Source: CAG-103 sp905215475 (GTDB lineage Bacteria > Bacillota > Clostridia > Oscillospirales > Oscillospiraceae). From it: DNA of 64,000 nucleotides. Each line of letters starts with the position of its first letter. Within the stretch, counting starts at the first letter, position 1. A program made the position numbers and the translations under genes. Location: NCBI GenBank assembly GCA_905215475.1, contig CAJMPW010000003.1:1-64000 (forward strand), written 5' to 3'. A model generated the notes under the pieces. That model worked only from the letters and a program-made list of their open reading frames with translations, had not been told where the DNA came from and ran no database searches. Below, in pieces: positions 1 through 7,582 of this stretch.

Positions 1-36
1 GTACACGCCGCTGTGCCTCTCGGCGACAGCTTGTTT

Positions 37-65
37 ATCTTACCACACGCGGTTCACTTTGTCAA
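37..65 (-). promoter_or_regulatory. Consensus promoter P2 reading left out of the window
   Basis: On the minus strand a perfect -35 TTGACA (60-65) and a -10 TAAGAT (37-42) are separated by 17 bp. It reads towards base 1, so the transcribed gene lies outside the window. With the second promoter just upstream this is the tandem arrangement usual for rRNA or other stable-RNA operons; that assignment is inference. Confidence 0.75.
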
Positions 66-130
66 GAACTTTTTTCAACTTTTTTCGGAAGTTCGTTTCG
101 TTCGTGACGAGCACCCCTCGCGTGTTTGAT

Positions 131-160
131 AATATAGCACTTTACAGGGGCAGTTGTCAA
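131..160 (-). promoter_or_regulatory. Consensus promoter P1 reading left out of the window
   Basis: The minus strand carries TTGACA (155-160), an 18-bp spacer and TATATT (131-136), about 95 bp upstream of P2. The region from 1 to 255 is otherwise non-coding and AT-rich. No terminator for the gene at 256 is recognisable in it. Confidence 0.65.
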
Positions 161-255
161 TAGTGTTTTTAAACTTTTTTGCGACATTTTTTCATGCATC
201 CATATGTAGCGGAGATGCGGCGCGGCATCCCCTATTTTGTGGTGTAACCGGACAC

Positions 256-942
256 TCAGGAGCAGAAGCGATGCTTACCGATGACGGTGATGAGCGGGCG
301 CGACCAGATCCACGCGCTCGTGGCCGTTGAGGGATTGAAATAGTAGATCGCACCGCCGGACGGGTCGACTCCATTGAGCGCGTCGCGCGCAGCGCGATAG
401 GCGCTCTCCGCGACCGGCTCATTGAACTGCCCGTCCGTGATGCAGGTGAATGCCCCGCTCTGATAGATCACGCCCGAGAGCGTATTCGGAAACGATGGAT
501 GCCGGATGCGGTTGAGCACGACCGCGCCGACCGCCACCTGACCGGAATATGGCTCGCCGCGCGCCTCGGCGGAAATGAGCCGCGCAAGCAGATCGACCTG
601 CGCGCCGGTCATGCCGCCGGAGCCGCCGGAATTTCCGCCGCTGTCCGCCGGCAGCCCCAGCGCCTCCAAAGTCTGTGCCCCGGCCTTCCCGTCGGCTGTG
701 AGGCCGTTTGTGCGCTGAAAGGCGCGCACGGCGCGCTCGGTCGCGCTGCCGTAGACCCCGTCCACGTCTCCGGCGTAGTAGCCCCAATTTTTGAGCTTGG
801 TCTGGATCTGCGATACGACAGCGCCGCTCGACCCCTTTTTATATGTGACCGCCTCAGCGGCCGGAATGAGCGCTGCAAGCAGTGTTCCCGCAGCGATGAG
901 CGCTGCGAGCGCAAGACACAGATGCCGAAATTGTTTGTGCAT
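256..942 (-). CDS. SleB-type spore cortex-lytic cell wall hydrolase
   Basis: This is a secreted peptidoglycan hydrolase of 228 residues. A signal peptide covers about residues 1-31, ending in AEA. A peptidoglycan_binding_1 domain follows (about 35-96, with the pattern LQ.LG replaced by IQTKLKNWGYY and DGVYGSATERAVRAFQ). A Gly/Ser linker lies near 99-110. A Hydrolase_2 (SleB/CwlJ) domain runs from about 113 to the end, with the probable catalytic Glu126 in SAEARGEP. SleB proteins cut muramic-delta-lactam cortex peptidoglycan during spore germination, so the gene suggests a spore former. The ATG at 942 has GAAGGAG 8 nt upstream, inside the stem of the hairpin at 951-987. No ypeB partner is adjacent, so a vegetative cell-wall role is also possible. 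Confidence 0.85.
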   Translation of the reverse strand: MHKQFRHLCLALAALIAAGTLLAALIPAAEAVTYKKGSSGAVVSQIQTKLKNWGYYAGDVDGVYGSATERAVRAFQRTNGLTADGKAGAQTLEALGLPADSGGNSGGSGGMTGAQVDLLARLISAEARGEPYSGQVAVGAVVLNRIRHPSFPNTLSGVIYQSGAFTCITDGQFNEPVAESAYRAARDALNGVDPSGGAIYYFNPSTATSAWIWSRPLITVIGKHRFCS

Positions 943-950
943 ATAGAAAA

Positions 951-987
951 CTCCTTCGCAGACGTTTGGGTATAGTCTGCGAAGGAG
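951..987 (-). terminator. Hairpin between thrS and sleB-like gene; contains the RBS
   Basis: A perfect 13-bp stem (951-963 with 975-987) encloses an 11-nt loop and is followed on the minus strand by TTTTC. It is placed as the thrS terminator. The 3' arm contains GAAGGAG, the only good ribosome-binding site for the gene starting at 942. Confidence 0.7.
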
Positions 988-1017
988 TCGGTCTTCTTAT
1001 GCGATGCTGTGCAAATT

Positions 1018-2763
1018 TCAGCTCTTGCGGGACTTCACATCCGCCTGCAGGCGGGCGATGAAGTCAGAGAGTCCCTCGACGCTCTGCTCACCGGAGAGCG
1101 TGCGCACGGAGATGGTATCGTTCTCCGCTTCCTTGTCGCCGAGGACGAGCATATACGGGATCTTCTGGCTCTGCGCCTCGCGGATCTTATAGCCGATCTT
1201 CTCATTGCGCAGGTCGGTCTCAACGCGCAGACCGGCCTTCTCCAGACGGTCGGCGACGTGCTTGGCGTAATTGTTCGTGCGGTCGGTGATGGGCATGACC
1301 TTGACCTGCACGGGCGCGAGCCACAGCGGGAACGCACCGGCGTAGTGCTCGGTGAGGATGCCGATGAAGCGCTCGATCGAGCCAAAGCACACACGGTGGA
1401 TCATGACCGGGCGATGCTTCTCACCGTCCGCGCCGACATACTCGAGGTCAAAGCGCTCGGGCATCTGCATATCGAGCTGGATCGTGCCGCACTGCCAGGT
1501 ACGGCCGAGGCTGTCCTCCAGATGGAAGTCGATCTTCGGACCGTAGAACGCGCCGTCGCCCTCGTTGATGACATAGGGCTTGCCGAGCTCGTTGAGCGCG
1601 GAGACGAGGCCGTCGGTCGCAACCGCCCACTGCTCATCCGTGCCGATATGATCCTCCGGCATGGTGGACAGCTCCATGTGGTACTTGAAGCCAAAGAGCG
1701 AGTACACGTCGTCAATGAGCTTGGCGACACCCTTGATCTCGTCCTTGACCTGATCGGGCGTCATGAAGATGTGCGCATCGTCCTGCGTGAAGCAGCGGAC
1801 GCGGAACAGACCGTGCAGCGCACCGGAGAGCTCGTGGCGGTGCACGATGCCGAGCTCGCCCACGCGCAGCGGCAGATCGCGGTAGGAGTGCGGCTGGGAC
1901 TTATAGACCAGCATACCGCCAGGGCAGTTCATCGGCTTGAGCGCAAACGGCACATCGTCGATGACAGTGGTATACATATTGTCTTTATAGTGATCCCAGT
2001 GACCGCTGCGGTGCCAGAGATCCTGATTGAGCATGATCGGGGTCGAGATCTCGACGTAGCCGGCCTTCTTGTGGATCTCGCGCCAGTAATCGATGAGCTG
2101 GTTTTTGAGCACCATGCCGTTGGGCAGGAAGAACGGGAAGCCCGGACCCTCGTCCATGAACGTGAACAGACCGAGCTCCTTGCCGAGCTTGCGGTGGTCA
2201 CGCTTTTTGGCCTCCTCGATACGCGCAAGGTACGCGTCGAGCTCGTCCTTCTTCGGGAAGCACGTGCCGTAGATGCGCTGGAGCATCTTGCGGCTGCTGT
2301 CGCCGCGCCAGTAAGCGCCGGTGACGCTCGTGAGCTTGATGGCGTTGCCCTTGACGCGGCCGGTGGAGTCCAGATGCGGGCCGGCGCAGAGATCAACGAA
2401 TTCACCCTGACGGTAAAACGAGATAACGGCGTCCTCCGGCAGGTCGTTGATGAGCTCGACCTTATACGGCTCGTCGCGCTCCTCCATGAACTTCAGCGCT
2501 TCCGCGCGCGGAAGCTCAAAGCGCTCGAGACGCAGCTTTTCCTTGCAGATCTTGCGCATCTCGGCCTCAAGCTTCTCGAGCACCTCGGGCGTGAACGGCT
2601 CGGGGCTGTCAAAATCGTAATAGAAACCGTCCTCGATGGCAGGGCCGATCGCCAGCTTCACCTCGGGGTACAGGCGCTTCATGGCCTGCGCAAGAATGTG
2701 GCTGGTGGTGTGACGGTAGGTGTCCTTATAGGTCTTGTTTTCAAAGGTGTACTGATCGTCCAT
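1018..2763 (-). CDS. thrS: Threonyl-tRNA synthetase lacking the TGS domain
   Basis: Class II threonyl-tRNA synthetase of 581 residues. It charges tRNA-Thr in the cytoplasm. The protein starts directly in the editing (SAD) domain: HTTSH near residue 18 and CAGPH carry the editing metal-type residues. The catalytic core follows (MNCPGGM, motif 2 FRVRCFTQDDAHIF, motif 3 GSIERF), then the anticodon-binding domain. The usual N-terminal TGS domain of about 60 residues is absent, so the protein is shorter than the roughly 640-residue family norm. The ATG at 2763 is firmly set by AGGAGGAGA just upstream, so the shortening is not a start-site error. It stands alone under a T-box leader. Confidence 0.97.
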   Translation of the reverse strand: MDDQYTFENKTYKDTYRHTTSHILAQAMKRLYPEVKLAIGPAIEDGFYYDFDSPEPFTPEVLEKLEAEMRKICKEKLRLERFELPRAEALKFMEERDEPYKVELINDLPEDAVISFYRQGEFVDLCAGPHLDSTGRVKGNAIKLTSVTGAYWRGDSSRKMLQRIYGTCFPKKDELDAYLARIEEAKKRDHRKLGKELGLFTFMDEGPGFPFFLPNGMVLKNQLIDYWREIHKKAGYVEISTPIMLNQDLWHRSGHWDHYKDNMYTTVIDDVPFALKPMNCPGGMLVYKSQPHSYRDLPLRVGELGIVHRHELSGALHGLFRVRCFTQDDAHIFMTPDQVKDEIKGVAKLIDDVYSLFGFKYHMELSTMPEDHIGTDEQWAVATDGLVSALNELGKPYVINEGDGAFYGPKIDFHLEDSLGRTWQCGTIQLDMQMPERFDLEYVGADGEKHRPVMIHRVCFGSIERFIGILTEHYAGAFPLWLAPVQVKVMPITDRTNNYAKHVADRLEKAGLRVETDLRNEKIGYKIREAQSQKIPYMLVLGDKEAENDTISVRTLSGEQSVEGLSDFIARLQADVKSRKS

Positions 2764-2777
2764 AATGTCTCCTCCTA

Positions 2778-3013
2778 AACTAAAAACACCCCTGCGCCTC
2801 GCGGCACAGGGGTGCTGAAATCACACGGTTCCACCCTGAGTTTTGCTCAGTTGGCGCTGTAACGTACGCCGCACGGGTCGCCTTACTGCGGGTTCGGGCG
2901 ATCGGCTCGGGGAAGGTCTGCGCCGGAGGGGTGCCGCAGGCGGCTCACAGCCTATGACCGCCATTCTCTGTCCGTCCTCGCTCGGGTGCAAGTCCCGTCA
3001 TTGCCTTTGCAAC
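2778..3013 (-). promoter_or_regulatory. T-box leader of thrS
   Basis: The untranslated leader carries the hallmark T-box sequence AGGGTGGAACCGTG (2824-2837), which pairs with the acceptor end of uncharged tRNA. A Rho-independent terminator follows (stem CACCCCTG at 2787-2794 with 2807-2814, then five T on the minus strand), followed by AGGAGG and the thrS start. In this family uncharged tRNA-Thr stabilises the antiterminator and permits transcription. I did not fix the specifier loop codon with confidence. Confidence 0.92.
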
Positions 3014-3019
3014 GGTATC

Positions 3020-3048
3020 ATCCTAACACCGACCGTTACCCCTGTCAA
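3020..3048 (-). promoter_or_regulatory. thrS promoter
   Basis: TTGACA (3043-3048), a 17-bp spacer and TAGGAT (3020-3025) on the minus strand. Transcription would start near 3013 and read straight into the T-box leader. Confidence 0.85.
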
Positions 3049-3114
3049 GCACAATTTCATACGAAAGCAGGATGAAAAATCCGCCGTTTGTGCATGAAAT
3101 GCTGCACCGAACGC

Positions 3115-3144
3115 TTGCTAAGCGCCGGAAATATATGCTATACT
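3115..3144 (+). promoter_or_regulatory. Promoter of the small zinc-ribbon gene
   Basis: TTGCTA (3115-3120), an 18-bp spacer and an extended TGC-TATACT -10 (3139-3144). It lies 42 bp before the ATG at 3187. Confidence 0.7.
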
Positions 3145-3186
3145 GAATTTGGAAGCGCAACCAGTAACAGAAAGGAGCACGCGACC

Positions 3187-3477
3187 ATGACCATAGGCGA
3201 TAAATGCCCCTATTGCGGCGGGGAATTGTTCTCCGGCTATCTGCAGAGCGCGCGGCAGATCATCTGGAGTCAGGAGGAAAAGTCCATATCCTTTCGCGCG
3301 GATGAGGAGGGCGACCTTGTGGTGAGCCGCGGGATCTGGAACGGCAGCTTTGCCGATTGTCGATACTGCGCCGACTGCGGCATTTTCCTGCTGGAGCGCC
3401 CCGTGCAGCCGCCGAAATTCGGCGAACGCCTGCGCGGAACGTTTGGCCGGGCGCACGGCGGCGACACAACGGAATAA
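3187..3477 (+). CDS. Small zinc-ribbon protein, DUF6487-like
   Basis: A 96-residue cytoplasmic protein. It opens with CPYCGG (about residues 6-11) and has a second CRYCADC cluster near residue 60, so two CxxC knuckles could bind zinc. The segment GYLQSARQIIW after the first knuckle resembles the DUF6487 family of small Firmicute proteins; function unknown. The ATG at 3187 has AAAGGAG 8 nt upstream. An upstream in-frame extension to 3088 is rejected because it has no ribosome-binding site and overlaps the promoter. The copy 1 dispersed element starts only about 10 bp after the stop. Confidence 0.75.
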   Translation: MTIGDKCPYCGGELFSGYLQSARQIIWSQEEKSISFRADEEGDLVVSRGIWNGSFADCRYCADCGIFLLERPVQPPKFGERLRGTFGRAHGGDTTE

Positions 3478-3487
3478 AACAGGGAAA

Positions 3488-3518
3488 GACCGCGCGCGGC
3501 GTTTGCCGTGCGCGGTCA
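3488..3518 (+). repeat. 31-bp hairpin direct repeat, left flank of element copy 1
   Basis: A 31-bp sequence beginning GACCGCGCGCGG folds back on itself into a GC-rich hairpin. The same 31 bp occurs without change at 3720-3750. The two copies bracket the structured element, as a target duplication would. Confidence 0.9.
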
Positions 3519-3524
3519 CAGCTT

Positions 3525-3715
3525 GTCAAAAGGCCTCGCAGAGTTTCACCGCCGGAGCGGCGAAAAAAAGTTCAATCATTTTCTCCGGCGACATGTGCGG
3601 CGGAGAAAATACATCTCGGCCTGCAAACGTGCGCGCCGTCTGCCTCCGGCGGACGGCGCGTGCGCTGCAGTCAGGCCGCAGACCCCTTTGTCAAAAAGTA
3701 ATACTTTTTGACAGC
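3525..3715 (+). repeat. Structured dispersed element, copy 1 (191 bp)
   Basis: This 191-bp segment recurs in opposite orientation at 23971-24161 with the same length. It folds into successive hairpins: stem I CGCCG/CGGCG (3550-3562), stem II of 10 bp (3578-3587 with 3601-3610), stem III of 9 bp (3632-3640 with 3652-3660), and a terminal 23-bp palindrome (3690-3712) built from GTCAAAAAGT and its complement. Substitutions between the two copies are compensatory at three base pairs. Reading frames through it are open in several phases, but this reflects nucleotide conservation, not coding. No transposase is nearby. It is probably a non-autonomous mobile or RNA-structured repeat. Confidence 0.85.
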
Positions 3716-3719
3716 CTCA

Positions 3720-3750
3720 GACCGCGCGCGGCGTTTGCCGTGCGCGGTCA
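3720..3750 (+). repeat. 31-bp hairpin direct repeat, right flank of element copy 1
   Basis: Identical over 31 bp to 3488-3518. It lies 12 bp beyond the end of ychF and could serve as that gene's transcription stop, though no T run follows the hairpin on either strand. Confidence 0.9.
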
Positions 3751-3762
3751 TCTGTTTGCAGT

Positions 3763-4878
3763 TCAGACGTTGAAGCGGAAGTAGATCATGTCGCCGTCCT
3801 TGACCACGTACTCCTTGCCCTCGGAGCGCAGCAGTCCCTTCTCCTTGGCGGCAGCCACGCTGCCGCCGCAGGCCATCATCTCGTCAAAGTTGATGGTCTC
3901 GGCGCGGATAAAGCCGCGCTCGATATCCGAGTGGATCTTTCCGGCGGCCTGCGGCGCTTTCGTGCCCTTGCGGATCGTCCACGCGCGGCACTCATCCTTG
4001 CCGTAGGTCAGGAAGGAGATCAGCCCCAGCAGATCATACGAGCACTGGATCAGGCGGTCAAGACCGGACTTCTCAATGCCGAGATCGGCCAGAAACATTG
4101 CCCGCTCCTCCGGATCATCCAGTTCGGCAATATCCTGCTCGAGCTTGGCGCAGATGGGCAGCACCTGTGCGCCCTCCTGCTCTGCCAGCTCACGGACACC
4201 CTGAAAATATGCATTGTGCGTATAGTCGGCAAAGCCCGCCTCGTCCATGTTGGCGGCATAGATGATGGGCTTCAGGCTCAGCAGATCCGCCGTCTCAACG
4301 ATGGCGCGCTCCTCATCGTCACACGCAAAGGTGCGCGCGGACTTGCCGGCATCCAGATGCGCGGCGAGCGCCTTGAACACCTCGGCCTCGCGCAGGAACT
4401 TCTTGTCGCCCTTGGCAGCCTTGGTCGCCTTCTCGATGCGGCGGTTGACCATCTCCAGATCGGCCATGATGAGCTCCAGATCGATCGTGCCGATGTCGCC
4501 CAGCGGATCGACCGGCTCGTTCTGGCTGGCATCGGCCACCACGTGCATGATGTTCTCATCGTCGAAGCAGCGCACCACGTGGACGATGGCATCGGTGCGG
4601 CGGATGTTTTCGAGGAACTTATTGCCCAGCCCCGCGCCCTTGCTTGCGCCCTTGACCAGACCTGCAATGTCGACAAACTCGATCACTGCGGGGGTCTTCT
4701 TGTCCGGCTTATACATCTCCGCCAGCTTATCCAGCCGCGCATCCGGCACGGCTACGACACCCACATTGGGCTCGATGGTGCAAAACGGATAGTTCGCGCT
4801 CTCAGCCCCGGCGTTGGTGATGGCGTTGAACAAAGTGGACTTGCCGACGTTCGGCAAGCCGACGATACCTAATTTCAT
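3763..4878 (-). CDS. ychF: Ribosome-binding ATPase YchF
   Basis: OBG-family P-loop protein of 371 residues that hydrolyses ATP and binds ribosomes. The G domain has GLPNVGKST (about residues 6-14), DIAG in switch II and NMDE in place of the usual NKxD, which is the known basis of ATP preference. A helical insert follows, and the C-terminal TGS domain ends in the family signature YFRFNV. Length agrees with the family (about 365). The ATG at 4878 is preceded by GGGAGGA. It is transcribed alone from the promoter at 4913-4941, convergent with the small zinc-ribbon gene across the repeat element. Confidence 0.97.
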   Translation of the reverse strand: MKLGIVGLPNVGKSTLFNAITNAGAESANYPFCTIEPNVGVVAVPDARLDKLAEMYKPDKKTPAVIEFVDIAGLVKGASKGAGLGNKFLENIRRTDAIVHVVRCFDDENIMHVVADASQNEPVDPLGDIGTIDLELIMADLEMVNRRIEKATKAAKGDKKFLREAEVFKALAAHLDAGKSARTFACDDEERAIVETADLLSLKPIIYAANMDEAGFADYTHNAYFQGVRELAEQEGAQVLPICAKLEQDIAELDDPEERAMFLADLGIEKSGLDRLIQCSYDLLGLISFLTYGKDECRAWTIRKGTKAPQAAGKIHSDIERGFIRAETINFDEMMACGGSVAAAKEKGLLRSEGKEYVVKDGDMIYFRFNV

Positions 4879-4912
4879 AAAGGAAATCCTCCCTTTTTAT
4901 TTTCAACAAAGT

Positions 4913-4941
4913 ATTGTATCATCCGCAGGCGCAAAGTGCAA
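4913..4941 (-). promoter_or_regulatory. ychF promoter
   Basis: TTGCAC (4936-4941), a 17-bp spacer and TACAAT (4913-4918) on the minus strand, 35 bp before the ychF start. Confidence 0.75.
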
Positions 4942-4971
4942 GCACGATTCTGCGGCAACATTACGGCGCAC

Positions 4972-5001
4972 AAAAACAGGGCGGGGTCATCCCCGCCCTG
5001 T
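4972..5001 (-). terminator. Terminator after ftsH
   Basis: An 11-bp stem (4976-4986 with 4991-5001) followed by a T run on the minus strand. It closes the gdpP-to-ftsH operon. Confidence 0.85.
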
Positions 5002-5013
5002 TCGGCTCAAAAC

Positions 5014-6999
5014 TCATTCGGTTTTCTCGCCGCCGTCCGGAGTGTCACCATCCGTCGGCTGCGTCTCCACTTCCGGCTGCGGCGCAACGGGCGCCTCGTC
5101 CATTCTGCGGATGACCTTTGCGGGCGGCTCGATGGTGCCATCCGGGTGGATGGGCATCTCGCCGTGCTCGCAGTAGTAGCGGAAATCATCGCCCTCGATC
5201 GTCTCGTGGATGAGCAGATACTCTGCAAGGCCGGTCAGAAGATCGGCGTGCTCGCGCAGCAGCGCCTCGCACTTGGCATACGCCTGATCGAAGATGTGCT
5301 TGACCTCTTCGTCGATCGTGGCAGCGGTCTCCTCGGAGTAGCTCTTGGTCGTGCCGAAGTCGCGGCCGATGAAGATGCTGTGACTCGAATCGTCAAACGA
5401 AATGGGGCCGAGCTTTTCCGACATGCCGTACTTCATGACCATGTCGCGGGCGACGTTCGTCGCCTGCTGGATATCGCCGGACGCGCCGGTGGAGATATCG
5501 TCCAGGAACAGCTGCTCGGCAATGCGGCCGCCGAGCGCGGAGACGATGCTGTCGAACATCTCGCCGCGGGAGGTAAAGTCCTCCGCATCCTCCGCCTTGC
5601 GATACCACGTGAAGCCGCCGGCAGCGCCGCGCGGGATGATGGTGATATAGTGCACGGGATCGGAGTTTTTCAGGAAGAACGACGCGATCGCATGACCGGA
5701 CTCGTGGTACGCCGTCAGGCGGCGCGCGCGCTCGGACACGATGCGGCTCTTCTTCTCCGGACCCATGACGACCTTGAGGATCGCCTCGTCGATATCCTCC
5801 TGCATGATGAAGCGGCGCTTGCTGCGCGTGGCCAGGATCGCGGCCTCGTTGAGGAGGTTTTCCAGATCCGCACCGGCAAAGCCGGCCGTGCCGCGCGCGA
5901 TGCTCTTGAGATCCACATCGTCGCCCAGCGGCTTGCCGCGGGCGTGGACCTTCAGAATATCCTCACGCCCCTTGATGTCGGGCAGACCCATATACACGCG
6001 CCGGTCAAAGCGGCCGGGGCGCAGCAGCGCGTTATCGAGGATGTCGGCGCGGTTGGTCGCCGCCATGACGATGACGCCCTCGTTGTTCGTAAAGCCGTCC
6101 ATTTCGACGAGCAGCTGGTTGAGCGTCTGCTCGCGCTCGTCGTGACCGCCGCCGAGACCGCTGCCGCGCTGACGGCCGACCGCGTCGATCTCATCAATGA
6201 AGATGATGGCCGGAGCGACCTTCTTGGCCTGCTCGAACAGGTCACGCACGCGCGATGCGCCGACACCGACATAGAGCTCGACAAAGTCCGAGCCCGAGAT
6301 GGACAAAAACTGCACGCCCGCCTCGCCCGCGACCGCGCGCGCCATGAGCGTCTTGCCGGTACCCGGAGGGCCGACAAGCAGCACACCCTTGGGGATGCGC
6401 GCGCCCATCGCGGTATAGTTCTGCGGACGCTTGAGGAAGTCCACGATCTCGGACAGCTCCTCTTTTTCCTCCTCCGCGCCGGCAACATCGGCAAAGGTGA
6501 CCTTCTTGAGGTTCTCCTCGCCGGTGCGCGTGTGCGCCTTGCCGAACTTGCCGACGCCCGGCGCACCGCCGCCGCCCGTCTTGTTCATGAGCAGGTACCA
6601 CACGCCGATGAACAGCACGATCGTGATCAGGTACGGCAGGATGGACATCCACCACGGCGCCGTCCAGCCCTTGACGTAGTCATACTCCGTCAGCACGCCG
6701 CTGGCGGTCTGCTCGTCGATGAGATCACCCAGATCCTCGCGGAACCAGTTCGGGCTCGGCAGGGTCTTTTTGATGGTGGTGTTGCCGTCGCTGTCGGCAG
6801 CATAGAGGTTGAGCGTGAGCTCATCGCCCTCAAGGCTGAACGACTTGACCTTCTCCTCCCGGAACAGAGTCTCGATCTCGGAATAGGTGTATTCCTTCTG
6901 CTCCGCCGGGGACGTCAGATAGAAAATGACGGCGAGAATGATCACGCCGATCAGCATATAGAACCCGATGCCTCTGGCACGGTTCTTGTCCGGTTTCAA
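5014..6999 (-). CDS. ftsH: ATP-dependent zinc metalloprotease FtsH
   Basis: Membrane-anchored AAA+ protease of 661 residues that degrades misfolded membrane and regulatory proteins. It has a short N-terminal membrane segment (about 10-30), an extracytoplasmic domain, and a second membrane segment (about 115-140). The AAA module shows GPPGTGKT and IDEIDA, and the M41 zinc protease motif is HESGH. The C-terminal tail is acidic and proline-rich. The start is a TTG at 6999: an in-frame TGA lies four codons upstream, and the first hydrophobic segment begins about 10 residues in, as usual. The ribosome-binding site is weak. It is the last gene of the operon after hpt, the classical Firmicute tilS-hpt-ftsH order. 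A paralogue occurs at 43847. Confidence 0.95.
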   Translation of the reverse strand: MKPDKNRARGIGFYMLIGVIILAVIFYLTSPAEQKEYTYSEIETLFREEKVKSFSLEGDELTLNLYAADSDGNTTIKKTLPSPNWFREDLGDLIDEQTASGVLTEYDYVKGWTAPWWMSILPYLITIVLFIGVWYLLMNKTGGGGAPGVGKFGKAHTRTGEENLKKVTFADVAGAEEEKEELSEIVDFLKRPQNYTAMGARIPKGVLLVGPPGTGKTLMARAVAGEAGVQFLSISGSDFVELYVGVGASRVRDLFEQAKKVAPAIIFIDEIDAVGRQRGSGLGGGHDEREQTLNQLLVEMDGFTNNEGVIVMAATNRADILDNALLRPGRFDRRVYMGLPDIKGREDILKVHARGKPLGDDVDLKSIARGTAGFAGADLENLLNEAAILATRSKRRFIMQEDIDEAILKVVMGPEKKSRIVSERARRLTAYHESGHAIASFFLKNSDPVHYITIIPRGAAGGFTWYRKAEDAEDFTSRGEMFDSIVSALGGRIAEQLFLDDISTGASGDIQQATNVARDMVMKYGMSEKLGPISFDDSSHSIFIGRDFGTTKSYSEETAATIDEEVKHIFDQAYAKCEALLREHADLLTGLAEYLLIHETIEGDDFRYYCEHGEMPIHPDGTIEPPAKVIRRMDEAPVAPQPEVETQPTDGDTPDGGEKTE

Positions 7000-7033
7000 A
7001 TCAAATCACATCCTTTAGGAATCCGTATCGGGC

Positions 7034-7582
7034 TCAGTTGGAGTAGACCTCCGGCTTGAGCACGCCGATGAACGGGAGATTGCGGTATTTTTCCGCATAG
7101 TCAAGGCCGTAGCCGACGACGAACGCATCCGGCACCTCAAAGCCGGCATACGACGCGCGGATCGGCGCTTTGCGGCGCGCGGGCTTGTCCAGCAGCGTCG
7201 CAATGGTGATCGACGCGGGACGGCGGACGCTGAGATAGTCCGCAAGGTAGTGCAGCGTGACGCCGCTGTCGAGGATGTCCTCGACGAGGATGATGTCGCG
7301 CCCCTCGATGTCCTGATTCAGGTCCTTGTTGATCTTCACCGCGCCGGTGGTCGTCGTCTGGTTGCCATAGGATGACACGGCCATAAAATCGACCGAGCAT
7401 GGAATGGTCACGCTGCGCATCAGGTCTGCCATGAACACAAAGCAGCCCTTGAGCACACCGACGAAAAGCGGCTCGCGGCCGTCAAAATCCTTCGAGATCT
7501 GGACACCGAGCTCCGCCGTGCGCTTCTGGATCTCCTCGGCGGACAGCAGGACCGACGCAATGTCATCTCTCATATCACTCAT
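7034..7582 (-). CDS. hpt: Hypoxanthine phosphoribosyltransferase
   Basis: Purine salvage enzyme of 182 residues that converts hypoxanthine or guanine plus PRPP to IMP or GMP. The PRPP-binding loop is visible as ILVEDILDSGVTL. The flexible loop begins SSYGN and the purine-binding region DAFVVGYGLDYAE is intact. The ATG at 7582 is preceded by GGGGGAG and overlaps the end of tilS by 8 nt, so translation is probably coupled. The second ATG (7573) is an alternative start. In Firmicutes this protein pairs with TilS and FtsH in one operon. Confidence 0.95.
   Translation of the reverse strand: MSDMRDDIASVLLSAEEIQKRTAELGVQISKDFDGREPLFVGVLKGCFVFMADLMRSVTIPCSVDFMAVSSYGNQTTTTGAVKINKDLNQDIEGRDIILVEDILDSGVTLHYLADYLSVRRPASITIATLLDKPARRKAPIRASYAGFEVPDAFVVGYGLDYAEKYRNLPFIGVLKPEVYSN

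Noticed and set aside
1009..2778. Long plus-strand open frame opposite thrS (589 codons)
   Set aside because: It is a shadow of a GC-rich gene with strong third-position bias; its translation has no motif, while the opposite strand is clearly thrS.
3350..3784. Open frames through element copy 1 that resemble frames in copy 2
   Set aside because: All three phases look conserved because the DNA is conserved; the changes follow hairpin pairing and not codon position, so this is not a protein.
4936..7059. Long plus-strand open frame opposite ftsH (707 codons)
   Set aside because: Antisense shadow of ftsH; no domain and no ribosome-binding site.
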